Source: Ureibacillus manganicus DSM 26584 | GTDB lineage: Bacteria > Bacillota > Bacilli > Bacillales_A > Planococcaceae | Length of the DNA: 64,000 bases | Direction: 5' to 3' | Assembly: GCF_000772945.1 (NCBI RefSeq) | Contig: NZ_JPVN01000004.1 | Location: 124,001 to 188,000 of the forward strand | Shown: positions 1 through 9,236 of the stretch, in pieces | Layout of the letters: each line of letters opens with the position of its first letter | Position numbering within the stretch: position 1 is the first letter of the stretch | Notes under the pieces: model-generated | Database searches by the model: none | What the model saw: the letters and a program-made list of their open reading frames with translations, nothing else | What the model was told of the DNA's origin: nothing | Program-made: the position numbers and the translations under genes

Positions 1-84
1 GCAACTGTCCATATACGCAAATCGTTAGAAGAACGTTCTGAGGTGAATGTAGACGAATTAAAAGAAGAATACCTAATCCACTAA
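1..84 (+). CDS. 3' end of an unidentified protein (partial)
   Basis: The window opens inside a reading frame of 27 codons ending with TAA at 82-84. The residues are mostly charged (RKSLEERSEV near the start, LKEEYLIH at the end). A strong terminator follows 8 bases later, which supports this being a real gene end. I do not recognise the family from so short a tail. Confidence 0.5.
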   Translation, partial: ATVHIRKSLEERSEVNVDELKEEYLIH

Positions 85-91
85 TCATTCC

Positions 92-120
92 CCCACGAGA
101 CTTTTTCTCGTGGGCATTAT
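92..120 (+). terminator. Rho-independent terminator
   Basis: Nine-base-pair perfect stem CCCACGAGA (92-100) / TCTCGTGGG (106-114) with a 5-base T-rich loop, followed by a T-rich tract. It ends the partial gene at the window start. Confidence 0.8.
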
Positions 121-259
121 TATTTACATAAAAAAATCATATTAATGAATCGTCATACTTTTTATAAACCGTAATGTTATTACCTATTTTTGGTATATAA
201 ATAAGCAATTAGGTAAATAATGGATAGTGATTTCTATTTCATTAAAAAGGACGATCATA

Positions 260-589
260 TTGGAAAATAAAAATAAATTTACCATTTTAGCTCTTGGGCT
301 ACTTGTTTCATTGTTAAATATATTTGATGGACTTGCAACAAATTATGGCTACAGTTATAACTTCATCGAAGAGTTAAATCCACTTATGAATCACATATTG
401 ACAATAAGTCCAGAACTGTTTCTGATTTTTAAATTTCTATTTTCTATTTTAATCATTATTTTATCTTTTGCTGTTTATTACAAAAGTAATGAACGATTTC
501 AAAGATCTTTTGTAATGTCATTAGCTGGAATAAGTGTTATATATATCGGAATTTCAATTATGCACATTTATTGGTTGTCTTATGTATAA
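260..589 (+). CDS. DUF5658-like small membrane protein
   Basis: A 109-residue, very hydrophobic protein with about three membrane segments. The motif LNIFDGLATNYG followed by EELNPLM resembles the DUF5658 family of bacterial membrane proteins, whose function is unknown. I choose the TTG at 260 because AAAAAGG lies at a suitable distance upstream; an in-frame GTG at 227 has no good ribosome site. It stands alone, with a hairpin immediately after it. Family assignment is from motif memory and moderately sure. Confidence 0.65.
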   Translation: MENKNKFTILALGLLVSLLNIFDGLATNYGYSYNFIEELNPLMNHILTISPELFLIFKFLFSILIIILSFAVYYKSNERFQRSFVMSLAGISVIYIGISIMHIYWLSYV

Positions 590-592
590 AAT

Positions 593-627
593 TTGAGGGA
601 CTAAGGCAATTATTCTTAGTCCCTCAA
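593..627. terminator. Bidirectional terminator-like hairpin
   Basis: Thirteen-base-pair perfect stem TTGAGGGACTAAG (593-605) / CTTAGTCCCTCAA (615-627). The T-rich side lies on the minus strand, so it probably ends the leftward DUF1540 gene as well as the rightward gene before it. Confidence 0.65.
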
Positions 628-671
628 GAGAATCTCAAAGTGTTCTATCTAGATGCCATAATTATCCGACT

Positions 672-893
672 TCATTCGTGAGTATCTTTTGGTTCAAATG
701 TTTTACAACACGTATCACGAGAACTACTAGCTTCTTCTTTCAATTGATTGAAGTCAAAATCTGAAGCAAACTCTGTCTGACGATTTTGAGAATGGTAATC
801 CATATCTACTTCGATTTTTTCCGCTCCACATAAATTCCCGTCTTTATGGAAAATACAATTCGATACAGAACAGCGTACTTCTACATTTGGCAT
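672..893 (-). CDS. DUF1540 cysteine-rich protein
   Basis: A 73-residue protein with the DUF1540 pattern: VRCSVSNCIFHKDGNLCGA at the N-terminus and a CC pair near the C-terminus. The conserved cysteines suggest metal binding, but no function is established. An AAGGAGG-type ribosome site sits just upstream of the ATG (AAGGAGGATATC on the minus strand). Length is typical of the family. Confidence 0.85.
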   Translation of the reverse strand: MPNVEVRCSVSNCIFHKDGNLCGAEKIEVDMDYHSQNRQTEFASDFDFNQLKEEASSSRDTCCKTFEPKDTHE

Positions 894-1014
894 TAAGATA
901 TCCTCCTTGTATGAGATAATGAAGAATATTATTTTAATTCTTCATTACGTATTGTGTGCATTTGAAGAGTCAATCATAAGACCTTTTCTTTGTCTTTCAT
1001 GGTGTTCCATGGAA

Positions 1015-1046
1015 AACCCTCCAAACCGTAATCGGCATGGAGGGTT
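1015..1046 (-). terminator. Terminator-like hairpin after the DUF378 gene
   Basis: Stem AACCCTCCA (1015-1023) / TGGAGGGTT (1038-1046). On the minus strand a short T-run follows. It lies 8 bases past the stop codon of the DUF378 gene. Confidence 0.6.
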
Positions 1047-1053
1047 CTTTGGT

Positions 1054-1377
1054 TTAAACTATTGTATCATTGTGATCATTCTTATCAGTTCTTCTTTTTT
1101 CTACTTCTGTAAATTCATATTCTTCACCAGCCTCCATTTGAGGTCTTGGTTCAGCATACATAGCAGGTCCATCCATTCGTTCTTCTGCAAATCGTTTTGC
1201 AAGAATTGGTAAAGATAGAAGTCCCGCTAGACCAACAAGTGAATAAATTAAGTTGGATAAAAACGTATCCGTACCAAAAATTGCATCAACTAGATTAAAG
1301 TCAAATAACCCAATAAGTCCCCAGTTAATTGCGCCTATAATTGCTAACGTTAAAGCAATTCTATAAATTGCGTTCAT
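1054..1377 (-). CDS. DUF378 membrane protein
   Basis: A 107-residue protein whose first 65 residues hold two membrane helices and the family hallmark INWGLIGLFDFNLVDAIFG. The rest is a hydrophilic tail rich in Glu and Lys, longer than the usual 60-80-residue DUF378 proteins. Function unknown. A clear AAGGAGG ribosome site (minus strand) precedes the ATG. Family call is sure; nothing indicates a role. Confidence 0.85.
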   Translation of the reverse strand: MNAIYRIALTLAIIGAINWGLIGLFDFNLVDAIFGTDTFLSNLIYSLVGLAGLLSLPILAKRFAEERMDGPAMYAEPRPQMEAGEEYEFTEVEKRRTDKNDHNDTIV

Positions 1378-1575
1378 TTACACACACCTCCTTTATTTTT
1401 ATCTCACAGCTTCGATTTTAATGTGAGAATACCTTATTTTTTTCTAAAGGGTGTTATTTATTCAAAGTAAATTTTTCATTTGAATATACTTGTAATAACA
1501 CCACTATGTAGGACTAGAGGAGATTTGCTCTACTCTAGTCCCCATTTCAATGAATTGAACAGCTGTCAAACACAC

Positions 1576-1812
1576 CTAATTCCAAGCAGTACGTTCACTT
1601 ACTGGAGTTTGTTGTTCATTAGGCTCGAACTCTCTTCTGGCTAATGGAGCAGGTCTTCCAATTTGTCCATTAGGATTGAATTCTTCAGCAAACTCAACGT
1701 TATTATGTTTTAAGTTGCGATTAACTTGAGAAGTTCTTTCTAACTTACAAGAACCCCCAATTTTTGAATTTGCATAATTCATTCCAGAATTGTTCATCTG
1801 TTGATTTGACAT
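1576..1812 (-). CDS. Small hydrophilic protein, possibly spore-associated
   Basis: A 78-residue Asn/Gln-rich protein with no membrane segment. The start is set at MSNQQ because GAGGAGG lies 6-7 bases upstream; an in-frame start five codons earlier would overlap the ribosome site. The stretch NVEFAEEFN faintly recalls gamma-type small acid-soluble spore proteins, which are also Asn/Gln-rich, but it lacks their clear repeats. I do not assign a function. Confidence 0.55.
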   Translation of the reverse strand: MSNQQMNNSGMNYANSKIGGSCKLERTSQVNRNLKHNNVEFAEEFNPNGQIGRPAPLARREFEPNEQQTPVSERTAWN

Positions 1813-1966
1813 TGCCATCCTCCTCATTGTTTGTTTTGAAAAGAGCAGAAATCCATTATGAGATTTCTGAACTTTTCAATGTTAGTTTGTCCAAAATTTG
1901 AGGATTTTTTCGTTTTAATTATTCTGTGCATAATATAATCTGTAATAGTTAAACTATTAATGATAT

Positions 1967-2116
1967 TTACTCATCATCAATTTCACCATCACCAATTTCG
2001 TCTTCTTCTTCAATTTCTTCTATATGTTCGCCTTCCTTTAATTCGTCATCATCTCCACATCCAACTAAAGCTAGCGTAGAAAATGTTAGGAAAAATAAAA
2101 GAAAGAATTTTTTCAT
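1967..2116 (-). CDS. Short acidic lipoprotein (49 aa)
   Basis: A 49-residue reading frame: basic start MKK, a hydrophobic stretch, then the lipobox LVGC with Cys20, followed by an extremely acidic tail (about 18 of 29 residues Asp or Glu). AGGAGG stands 8 bases before the ATG. It should be exported, lipidated and held on the outer face of the membrane. The family is unknown; the Asp/Glu tail might bind cations. Confidence 0.7.
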   Translation of the reverse strand: MKKFFLLFFLTFSTLALVGCGDDDELKEGEHIEEIEEEDEIGDGEIDDE

Positions 2117-2283
2117 GTAACATACCTCCTCTTGAATAGTATTTCCTAAATTTTATTATTAAATTCTAAATAACTGCCTTTCTACAAACTGACCTTAACT
2201 AAAAATGCAAAAGTGATGCTTTTCTTAACACCAGACCTTTGCTATTGTTATCAATAAATTTAACTAGCAAGGAGAATCATGGT

Positions 2284-2820
2284 ATGCAAAAAACACAAAG
2301 CTTATCGAATACTAGAACACAAACTTTTGATGTAATTATTACTGCCTTTTTAATTGCACTCGTTTTTGTTTCCACTGTCTTTATTAACATTAAACTTCCT
2401 TTTGGACACGGAGGATTAGTTCACTTTGGCACTGGGATGCTATTTATTGCTTCCATTCTTTTTGGTCCTAAAAAAGGAGCCATCGCAGGAGCAGCTGGTA
2501 TGGGATTGTTTGATGTAATGGGAGGTTGGATGATTTGGGCACCGATTACCATTGTGGCAAGGGGCTTGCAAGGGTTTATTGTAGGGAAAATTGCTTGGAT
2601 GAATGGTCGAGATGGAAACAGTATTGGCTTTAATATACTTGCTACAATTGCTTCAGTTCCATTTATGCTTGGTGTTTACTACTTAGGTGAAGTAATCCTT
2701 TACGGCAACTGGATTCAACCTCTTTTATCAATTCCTGGTGACCTTATTCAAAATGGAATAGGTATTCTTATTGCTATACCCGCTTGTTTAGTTCTAAAGA
2801 AATTACCGATATTTAAATAA
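2284..2820 (+). CDS. ECF transporter substrate-binding (S) component
   Basis: A 178-residue integral membrane protein with about five or six helices. Motifs FGHGGLVHFGTGMLFIASILFGPKKGAIAGAAGMGLFDVMGG match the S-component family that captures vitamins for energy-coupling factor transporters (PF07155 type). The ATG at 2284 follows AAGGAG by 9 bases; the longer frame from 2239 has no ribosome site. No EcfA/T genes are adjacent, as is usual for S components sharing a common energising module. The substrate cannot be told, and I see no recognisable riboswitch upstream. Confidence 0.8.
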   Translation: MQKTQSLSNTRTQTFDVIITAFLIALVFVSTVFINIKLPFGHGGLVHFGTGMLFIASILFGPKKGAIAGAAGMGLFDVMGGWMIWAPITIVARGLQGFIVGKIAWMNGRDGNSIGFNILATIASVPFMLGVYYLGEVILYGNWIQPLLSIPGDLIQNGIGILIAIPACLVLKKLPIFK

Positions 2821-2835
2821 TTTAATTTTTAAATG

Positions 2836-2866
2836 GAAAAAGCCCTATGCAACAGGGCTTTTTTCC
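2836..2866 (+). terminator. Rho-independent terminator after the S component
   Basis: Stem AAAAAGCCCT / AGGGCTTTTTT around a short loop, followed by T-run; lies 16 bases after the stop codon. Confidence 0.85.
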
Positions 2867-2877
2867 ATATTTACGGA

Positions 2878-2942
2878 TTAAAAAAGCCCCCTACTAGTTA
2901 AGATGAAATTTGTTTTCCATCTTGTATACCTAATAGGGAGCG
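2878..2942 (-). terminator. Terminator of mqo
   Basis: On the minus strand, CTCCCTATTAG pairs with CTAGTAGGGGG, with a nested AAGATGG / TTTCATCTT stem, followed by TTTTTT. It lies 29 bases beyond the mqo stop. Confidence 0.75.
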
Positions 2943-2970
2943 TATTATTAGTTTTTATCTGCGAAGGAGA

Positions 2971-4488
2971 TTACTTCACTTCTTGCAATTCTCTAGCTTC
3001 TTCTTTAACTTCAGTTAAACCTAATACTTCAGCAGTTTCAGCATGAAGTTTTTTGAATAGATCTGGATGTTCTGCTAAAGAAATACCATAAGAAGGAATC
3101 ATATCTTTAATTTTTGATTCCCAACCTTTGTGTTCTTGTGGGAAACATTTTTTAATCACTTCAAGCATAACTTGAACAGCCGTAGAAGCACCTGGAGAAG
3201 CTCCTAGTAATGCTGCAACAGAACCATCTTCAGCAGTGATTACTTCTGTACCGAATTGAAGTGTTCCTTTTCCTGCATCAGTATCTTTAATAACTTGTAC
3301 ACGTTGACCTGCAACGACGATTTCCCAATCATCACTCTTAGCATTCGGGATAAATTCACGTAATTCTTCCATACGTTGTTCTTTTGATAACAATACTTGT
3401 TGAATTAAGTATTTTGTTAATGGCATTTCTTTTGCTCCAGCTGCTAATAATGTTAATAAGTTATTAGGACGAATAGAGGCAAATAAATCCATGTAAGAAC
3501 CTGTTTTTAAGAACTTCGGTGAGAATCCTGCAAATGGACCGAATAATAATGATTTTTTACCATCGATATATCGTGTGTCTAAGTGTGGTACTGACATTGG
3601 TGGAGCACCAACTTTTGCTTTACCGTACACTTTAGCATTGTGTTGCTCTACAATTTCAGGGTTGTTACATACCATAAATAGTCCGCTTACTGGGAAGCCA
3701 CCAATATGTTTTGACTCTGGAATGCCAGTATCTTGTAATAAATGTAAACTAGCACCGCCAGCGCCGATAAAGACAAATTTAGTATGGATATAATGCATTT
3801 TGCAGCCATCAAGGTCATGTACTTTAATTTCCCAACGACCATCGCTTGTTCGTTTAATACCTTCAACTCTATGTTTATAGTTAATCTCAACATTTTGATT
3901 GTTTAAATGACCCATCAACATACGTGTTAATGCACCGAAGTTCACATCTGTACCTGAATCAATTTTTGTTGCTGCAACTGGTTCATTGAACTTGCGGTCT
4001 TGCATCATTAGTGGAAGCCATTCTTTTAATGTTTTTGGATCTTCTGTATATTCCATTCCTTCAAATAATGGACTTTTTGATAGCGCTTCAAAACGTTTCT
4101 TTAAGAAATTCACATCTTTTTCGCCATATACGTAACTCATATGAGGTAGTGGCATGATGAATTCTTCTGGATTTGTAATTAAGTTGTTTTTTACAAGATA
4201 AGACCAGAACTGTCTTGAAACTTGGAATTGTTGGTTAATGTTAATTGCTTTTTTAATATCAACTGAGCCATCTTTTTGTTCAGGTGTATAGTTTAATTCA
4301 CAAAGTGCAGAGTGTCCTGTACCTGCATTGTTCCACTCATTTGAACTTTCTTCACCTGGTTTATCAAGTGATTCATACACTTTAATATCCCACTCTGGTG
4401 CTAATTCTTTTAGAAGTGTTCCTAAAGTAGCACTCATAATTCCCGCACCTATTAAAACAACATCTGTTTTTTCAATTCTGTTACTCAT
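2971..4488 (-). CDS. mqo: Malate:quinone oxidoreductase
   Basis: A 505-residue peripheral-membrane FAD enzyme oxidising malate to oxaloacetate with electrons to the quinone pool. The N-terminal dinucleotide motif [14 protein letters not shown] is followed by the family signature [20 protein letters not shown]; length matches Mqo. The start is placed at the ATG (minus 4488) because AAGGAAGG lies just upstream; the frame extends 17 codons farther without a ribosome site. It is a lone gene with its own terminator. Very sure. Confidence 0.95.
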   Translation of the reverse strand: MSNRIEKTDVVLIGAGIMSATLGTLLKELAPEWDIKVYESLDKPGEESSNEWNNAGTGHSALCELNYTPEQKDGSVDIKKAININQQFQVSRQFWSYLVKNNLITNPEEFIMPLPHMSYVYGEKDVNFLKKRFEALSKSPLFEGMEYTEDPKTLKEWLPLMMQDRKFNEPVAATKIDSGTDVNFGALTRMLMGHLNNQNVEINYKHRVEGIKRTSDGRWEIKVHDLDGCKMHYIHTKFVFIGAGGASLHLLQDTGIPESKHIGGFPVSGLFMVCNNPEIVEQHNAKVYGKAKVGAPPMSVPHLDTRYIDGKKSLLFGPFAGFSPKFLKTGSYMDLFASIRPNNLLTLLAAGAKEMPLTKYLIQQVLLSKEQRMEELREFIPNAKSDDWEIVVAGQRVQVIKDTDAGKGTLQFGTEVITAEDGSVAALLGASPGASTAVQVMLEVIKKCFPQEHKGWESKIKDMIPSYGISLAEHPDLFKKLHAETAEVLGLTEVKEEARELQEVK

Positions 4489-4842
4489 AATAACCTTCCT
4501 TATCTCCCCTATATTTGCAAAAAAGATGTAGGCCTCCACTTAGGTGTAACAAAAGCAGGTGCTCCTCTGAACCACCTTTTCTGTATATCTACTAAAACCA
4601 TATTACAGTATAACACTTTTCTTTATAGAATTAAATCTACTATTATAGTATAGTAAAAAGCTTTTAGAAGTAATAATATGAAATCTTGCTAAATTTGTCA
4701 TTAAAAATAGTAATCTATGCAACTTTACATTACACATTATATCACTTTTAACCTATGAATTAAATCAAACAAAATTACAATACTATCCAGAATTATACAG
4801 AACAATTCCTTCTTTTTCTTGATAATTATTTAATGGTGTCCA
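4489..4842. other. Intergenic stretch, no gene seen
   Basis: AT-rich spacer between the mqo start and the end of the leftward Nudix gene. It should hold the mqo promoter, but I cannot point to convincing -35/-10 boxes. Confidence 0.5.
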
Positions 4843-5460
4843 CTATTTTAGCATCTCTATCAAATGTTTTAGGATTCTCGCAGTTAAGCCCCAGATTGTA
4901 TACTTGCCATAGTCATAAAACCATTCTTCCATTGCTCTTGTTCGAAATTGATAATTCGAACCATTCATAATTTTATCAAATGGAAAATCATCCGATGGAA
5001 TAGCATCAAAGGACACTTTATGCATATAAGGTTCATAATCTAATAACCACTGAATCGGAATTGTAAATACTTCTTCAACTTCCTCTATGTTATAAGATTG
5101 TTTGATTTGACTGTAATCTATGGTTGCAACAAATGGGTAAACGACAAAGGATGATGATGCTACATAAGCGCTCAATTGGCCAATGACATTTACTGTCTTA
5201 GGGTCAATTCCCAATTCCTCGTAAGTTTCACGTAATGCTGCATCCATTGGTGTTGGATCGCTTTTGTCTATTCTTCCTCCTGGGAAACTTATATCTCCAG
5301 GTTGGTTTCTCATAGCAAATGACCTTACTTCAAAAAGAATATGCCACTGTCCTTCTACTTGCACCAACGGAATTAAAACCGCAAAACGAAAAGCCGTATC
5401 CTCTCCTATAAACAATGGCTGCTTTTGCGCAAGTTTGTTCTTCAAGTTATTTGGAAACAT
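4843..5460 (-). CDS. Nudix hydrolase, CoA pyrophosphatase type
   Basis: A 205-residue enzyme with the Nudix box GGRIDKSDPTPMDAALRETYEELGI and, before it, the UPF0035/CoA-pyrophosphatase signature RNQPGDISFPGG. NudL-type enzymes cleave CoA and its derivatives to 4'-phosphopantetheine and ADP. The ATG at minus 5460 has GAGGTG 6 bases upstream; a GTG three codons earlier overlaps it. It stands alone. The CoA specificity is inferred from the signature. Confidence 0.88.
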   Translation of the reverse strand: MFPNNLKNKLAQKQPLFIGEDTAFRFAVLIPLVQVEGQWHILFEVRSFAMRNQPGDISFPGGRIDKSDPTPMDAALRETYEELGIDPKTVNVIGQLSAYVASSSFVVYPFVATIDYSQIKQSYNIEEVEEVFTIPIQWLLDYEPYMHKVSFDAIPSDDFPFDKIMNGSNYQFRTRAMEEWFYDYGKYTIWGLTARILKHLIEMLK

Positions 5461-5599
5461 GAAACTCACCTCACTTATGTATTCTGTATTTCCATCTATC
5501 GTATCACAATGCTAATTGAGAATGGATAGTAGTCTTATAATTACGATTCCATTTATGAACTTATCGTTTGATAAAGAAACCGTAATTGTTTAAGGTTTA

Positions 5600-5634
5600 C
5601 AAAACAAAAAAAAGAGGCAGTGTTAAATTGCCTC
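5600..5634 (-). terminator. Terminator of the cyclophilin gene
   Basis: GAGGCA (5614-5619) pairs with TGCCTC (5629-5634); read leftward the stem is followed by eight Ts. Confidence 0.85.
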
Positions 5635-5658
5635 ATGGAATCATTATTTAAATGAATA

Positions 5659-6330
5659 CTATTGAACTGTCGGATCTGGATAGTTAAAGCCCTTTGTATC
5701 AACTTCAACCTTTTTTATTATTTGGTCTTGTAGCGGTTTATCCATCTGATTTCTTTCAACAGAAACGATTTTATCTACTGTTTCCATCCCTTCAATTACT
5801 CTCCCAAAAGCAGCATATTCCCCATCAAGGCTAGGCGCATTGGCAACCATGATGAAAAATTGTGACCCTGCAGAGTTTGGATCTTGTGTTCTTGCCATTG
5901 AAATGACACCGCGCTCATGTTTTATATTGTTTTCAAATCCATTTGAATTGAATTCCCCATTAATAGAGTAATCAGGTCCGCCTGTCCCATTTCCTTGAGG
6001 ATCTCCACCTTGAATCATAAATCCTGGGATAACACGATGGAAAATAAGCCCATTGTAAAATCCATCTTCCGCTAGAAAAATGAAATTTGCTACTGTATTT
6101 GGAGCTACTTTTGGATCCAATTCAACTACGATTTTTTCGTCGTTATCCATTGTAATCGTAACAATTGGGTTCTCTGTTACTTCCGCTGGATAATTTGTAG
6201 TATCAGCAGATTTACTTTCTGATTTTTCAGTAGGTTCTACTTCATCTGTTGATGTACCGCATGCTGCTAATATACAAACTACTGCTAATAAACTGAAAAT
6301 AAAATAAATACTTTTTTTGTTTGCAGCCAT
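5659..6330 (-). CDS. Cyclophilin-type peptidyl-prolyl isomerase lipoprotein
   Basis: A 223-residue exported foldase. The signal peptide ends in lipobox LAAC (Cys24), so it is lipid-anchored outside the membrane. The cyclophilin domain (about residues 50-215) shows FHRVIPGFMIQGGDP, GSQFFI and LDGEYAAFGRV, which include the catalytic Arg and Phe. Probably assists folding of secreted proteins. Single gene, terminator after it. Confidence 0.92.
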   Translation of the reverse strand: MAANKKSIYFIFSLLAVVCILAACGTSTDEVEPTEKSESKSADTTNYPAEVTENPIVTITMDNDEKIVVELDPKVAPNTVANFIFLAEDGFYNGLIFHRVIPGFMIQGGDPQGNGTGGPDYSINGEFNSNGFENNIKHERGVISMARTQDPNSAGSQFFIMVANAPSLDGEYAAFGRVIEGMETVDKIVSVERNQMDKPLQDQIIKKVEVDTKGFNYPDPTVQ

Positions 6331-6524
6331 TGTTTCAACTCCTTGTTTGAATTCAATTTAAGTTCATAAAAAATATAGCATAAGTGTTAAAAAATAATTA
6401 TTAAAAAGGTATATTGGTTCGTACAATAGGTTCCCTTCCCAATCTCATCAGATTTTATCCCTTCTATTATTTGGTAAAATCGTTTATTCTTAAAATGACT
6501 ATCATATTAAAGGGGATATGTTGT

Positions 6525-6902
6525 ATGGAGGCTACAATGATTCAAAAAGTCGGACAAGTTGGGGTACCTGTTAAAGACTTAGAAAGAGCTCTAGAGTTTT
6601 ATAAAGATAAACTGGGTCTTTCACTATTATTTAATACAGATCGTTTAGCATTCTTTGACTGCGATGGAATTCGGCTCTTACTATCACTTCCAGAAGCTGA
6701 GGAATTCAATCATCCGAGTTCAGTAATTTATTTTCAAGTTGCAAATATTAATGAATCGTATGAACGATTAGAAAGCAAAGAAGTGACTTTTATCGATGAA
6801 CCACATGTTGTTGGAAAGATGGGGCAAACGGAGATTTGGATGGCATTTTTTAAAGATACAGAAGATAATATTCACGCATTAATGAGTGAGGTCCAGGCTT
6901 AA
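6525..6902 (+). CDS. Glyoxalase/VOC-superfamily protein
   Basis: A 125-residue single-domain VOC protein: QVGVPVKDLERALEFYKDKLGL starts the first beta-alpha-beta-beta-beta unit and the second begins near YFQVANINESYERL. Such proteins are metal-dependent lyases, dioxygenases or resistance proteins; the substrate cannot be read. Two starts are possible: ATG 6525 (AAAGGGG upstream) and ATG 6537 (GGAGG upstream). The open frame runs farther left without a ribosome site. Confidence 0.82.
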   Translation: MEATMIQKVGQVGVPVKDLERALEFYKDKLGLSLLFNTDRLAFFDCDGIRLLLSLPEAEEFNHPSSVIYFQVANINESYERLESKEVTFIDEPHVVGKMGQTEIWMAFFKDTEDNIHALMSEVQA

Positions 6903-6926
6903 TAAGACTCTGAACAATCTCCCATA

Positions 6927-6960
6927 CAAAATCCCCTACTTATATAAGTAGAGGATTTTG
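6927..6960. terminator. Bidirectional terminator
   Basis: CAAAATCC-CTAC arms pair with GTAG-GGATTTTG around TTATATAA. It separates the rightward VOC gene from the leftward SDR gene and can serve both. Confidence 0.85.
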
Positions 6961-6989
6961 TAGAAATAACTATTTATTTTCCATAATAA

Positions 6990-7715
6990 CTAAAACGGAT
7001 TCGTAGCAATAAAGCTTGCAGTTTTTATATACACACGTGGATTGAGTTTTAGCTGGTTAACAATAAATTCAGCTATATCTTCTGCTTGCATTATTTTTGA
7101 TTCATTATTTTCTTTAATTAAACTTAAATCCATAGCCAAATCCGTTGCAACGGTGCTTGGTGTTAGAGCAGATACACGGATGTTATTTCGGCGAACTTCT
7201 TGAGCTAATGATTCTGTAAAACCGATCACTCCAAATTTTGATGCACTATAAGCACTTGAAGTAGCTGCTCCATTTAAACCACTAGTTGATGAGATATTAA
7301 TGATGTCCCCACCATTTTTTTCGATTAATTGAGGTAATACGGAGCGTGTTACATAATATGTACCCATTAAATTCACATCAATCATCTTTTTCCATTCTTC
7401 TGGGTCCATCTCTAAAATTGTACCGAATTTTGCAATACCTGCATTGTTAATTAGTATGTCAGTAGTACCTAATGATTTCGTTAAAGACGCAATGGCTGTA
7501 TCTACTTGCTCTTGTGATGATATATCTGCAACTGCAAAAGCAACTTTAACACCTAATCCTTCAATTTCCGAAGCCACTTCTTTTAATGAAGACTCTGTTG
7601 TTGCAAGTAAACCAATATTTACGCCTTCTTTTGCTAAGCGAAGCGCAGTTGCTTTCCCTATTCCTCTTGCTGCACCAGTAATAAATGCAACTTTTCCATT
7701 CAATGATTGTGCCAT
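6990..7715 (-). CDS. Short-chain dehydrogenase/reductase (FabG-like)
   Basis: A 241-residue SDR. It has the cofactor motif TGAARGIG (about residues 13-20), NNAGI, the catalytic Ser in NISSTSG and the YSASK active-site pair. Closest in style to 3-ketoacyl-ACP reductases, but it stands alone, away from fatty-acid genes, so the substrate is open. A GGAG-type ribosome site precedes the ATG on the minus strand. Confidence 0.88.
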   Translation of the reverse strand: MAQSLNGKVAFITGAARGIGKATALRLAKEGVNIGLLATTESSLKEVASEIEGLGVKVAFAVADISSQEQVDTAIASLTKSLGTTDILINNAGIAKFGTILEMDPEEWKKMIDVNLMGTYYVTRSVLPQLIEKNGGDIINISSTSGLNGAATSSAYSASKFGVIGFTESLAQEVRRNNIRVSALTPSTVATDLAMDLSLIKENNESKIMQAEDIAEFIVNQLKLNPRVYIKTASFIATNPF

Positions 7716-7823
7716 TTAAACCGCTCCTTCTTACTATTATTAAAATCATCCTAAAACAGTATGATGATTTTCATTCTATTTTATAATTAAGAATGACCTA
7801 ACTAATTGTTATCGAACGTATCC

Positions 7824-8321
7824 TTAATTGGATGCTGCTGAAGCTCCCGCTGCTTGGTCAGCTTTTACACAATCAATAGCAACAACGAGCGCAATGATAA
7901 TAGTCTCCATTTCTTCATTCAATACTTGCACCTTATAACTATCCCCCCATGTAAACCACTCTTTATTTACTTGGGCGACCAATTCACCATGCTGGTACAC
8001 TTGAAACTCCATGTCCCACCAATTACCCTGCACATCAATTCCTGCAGCATCAATTGTATAACGTGCTTTAAAGAAGGAAAATTCCTTTTTAGTCGTTAAT
8101 ACATCTCGTCCATTCGCCTCAACAAAAAATCTCGGTAATAAGCTAAATGTCTTTTTTGTAATAAGGGCAACTTCCTCTTGTTTTGTATTCATAATGGAGA
8201 AAGTTTTTGGTATACGCATAAAACTTCCCTCTACATAATAGACATCATTTTCTTGGTGATCTTTTACGGTAAATTTCCCCCTTAGACTGAACACCTTTTG
8301 TTTAATGTAAAATTGTTTCAT
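7824..8321 (-). CDS. LURP-one-related (YxjI-like) protein
   Basis: A 165-residue protein beginning MKQFYIKQKVFSLRGKFTVKD, with repeated beta-strand patterns and a C-terminal hydrophobic helix (IIALVVAIDCVKAD). This matches the LURP-one/Tubby-like family that includes B. subtilis YxjI; no biochemical role is established. GGAGGGGG stands before the ATG on the minus strand. Confidence 0.82.
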   Translation of the reverse strand: MKQFYIKQKVFSLRGKFTVKDHQENDVYYVEGSFMRIPKTFSIMNTKQEEVALITKKTFSLLPRFFVEANGRDVLTTKKEFSFFKARYTIDAAGIDVQGNWWDMEFQVYQHGELVAQVNKEWFTWGDSYKVQVLNEEMETIIIALVVAIDCVKADQAAGASAASN

Positions 8322-8632
8322 ACTCCCCCTCCTTAATAGTACTTCCTACTATAAGTATACTATTGGTTAATCCTATATGGAAAATAAAAACAAATAAGAT
8401 TGGGTTGCTTGTATGTTTATATTAGAGGGACTTCTGCCTGGAATTGAGCAACTTTTCACGATATGAACAAATTCCAGCACTTATCAAGCTACTTCCATTA
8501 TTCTTTTAATTTTTTCATACTTTATAATTTTATTGACTTATAGATTATTAACTGTTAAAACATTCCTATAATTTAAAATTTGCAAAAGTTTTAATTATTA
8601 AGCAATTGAATATCGAGAGGGTTGGTAAAGAG
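8322..8632. other. Intergenic stretch, no gene seen
   Basis: AT-rich spacer between two divergent genes. I see no RNA gene, strong hairpin or coding fragment in it. Confidence 0.5.
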
Positions 8633-9076
8633 ATGTTACATCTAAAAACAATTACAAAAGACAACTGGATTGAAGCAATTTCACTAAAAGTTAGAGAAGA
8701 CCAACGAAATTTTGTTGCTACTAATGCAGTTTCATTAGCTCAGCTAAATTTCCTGGAAAATTTCCATGCAAAAGGAATCTATTTCGGTGAAGAAATGGTT
8801 GGTTTTGCACTTTATGGGATTGATGAAGATGACCATGAATACTGGATTTACCGTATGATGATTGATGAAAAGCATCAAGGAAAAGGATTTGGGAAAGAAT
8901 CTGTAAAACTAGTAATAGAAGACATTAAGAATATAAAAGAAGAACGTCATCAAACAATCACATTATCATACGAACCAACAAATACTCACGCTAAACTCGT
9001 TTATGAGAAAATGGGCTTTAAAGAAGTCGAAGGATTAATAATTGGGGATGAGCAAGTATCCCGTTATTATTTTTAA
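8633..9076 (+). CDS. GNAT-family N-acetyltransferase
   Basis: A 147-residue acetyltransferase with the acetyl-CoA-binding loop QGKGFGKESVK, the strand RMMIDEKHQ before it and YEKMGFKEV at the C-terminal end. The composition resembles diamine/spermidine acetyltransferases of the PaiA/BltD kind. The start is uncertain: ATG at 8633, or a TTG nine codons earlier. Substrate unknown. Confidence 0.8.
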   Translation: MLHLKTITKDNWIEAISLKVREDQRNFVATNAVSLAQLNFLENFHAKGIYFGEEMVGFALYGIDEDDHEYWIYRMMIDEKHQGKGFGKESVKLVIEDIKNIKEERHQTITLSYEPTNTHAKLVYEKMGFKEVEGLIIGDEQVSRYYF

Positions 9077-9188
9077 ATTCTATTTGATAAAAAAGATAAT
9101 GAGATGATCCTATGAAAATCTTATTAGAAGAAATTTTATTAGATACCATAAAAAATAGAAATTACCTATAAGTACAATGTCCAAAAAA

Positions 9189-9226
9189 ATGTGCTCCAAT
9201 AGTTTATTGGGTAGCACATTCTTTTT
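9189..9226. terminator. Bidirectional terminator
   Basis: AATGTGCT (9189-9196) pairs with AGCACATT (9213-9220), with a nested CCAATA/TATTGG stem and T-runs on both sides. It lies just past the stop of the leftward pseudouridine synthase gene. Confidence 0.85.
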
Positions 9227-9236
9227 TCACAGAGTA

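Noticed and set aside
9113-9172. 19-residue frame after the acetyltransferase gene
   Set aside because: No recognisable protein and poor ribosome-site spacing.
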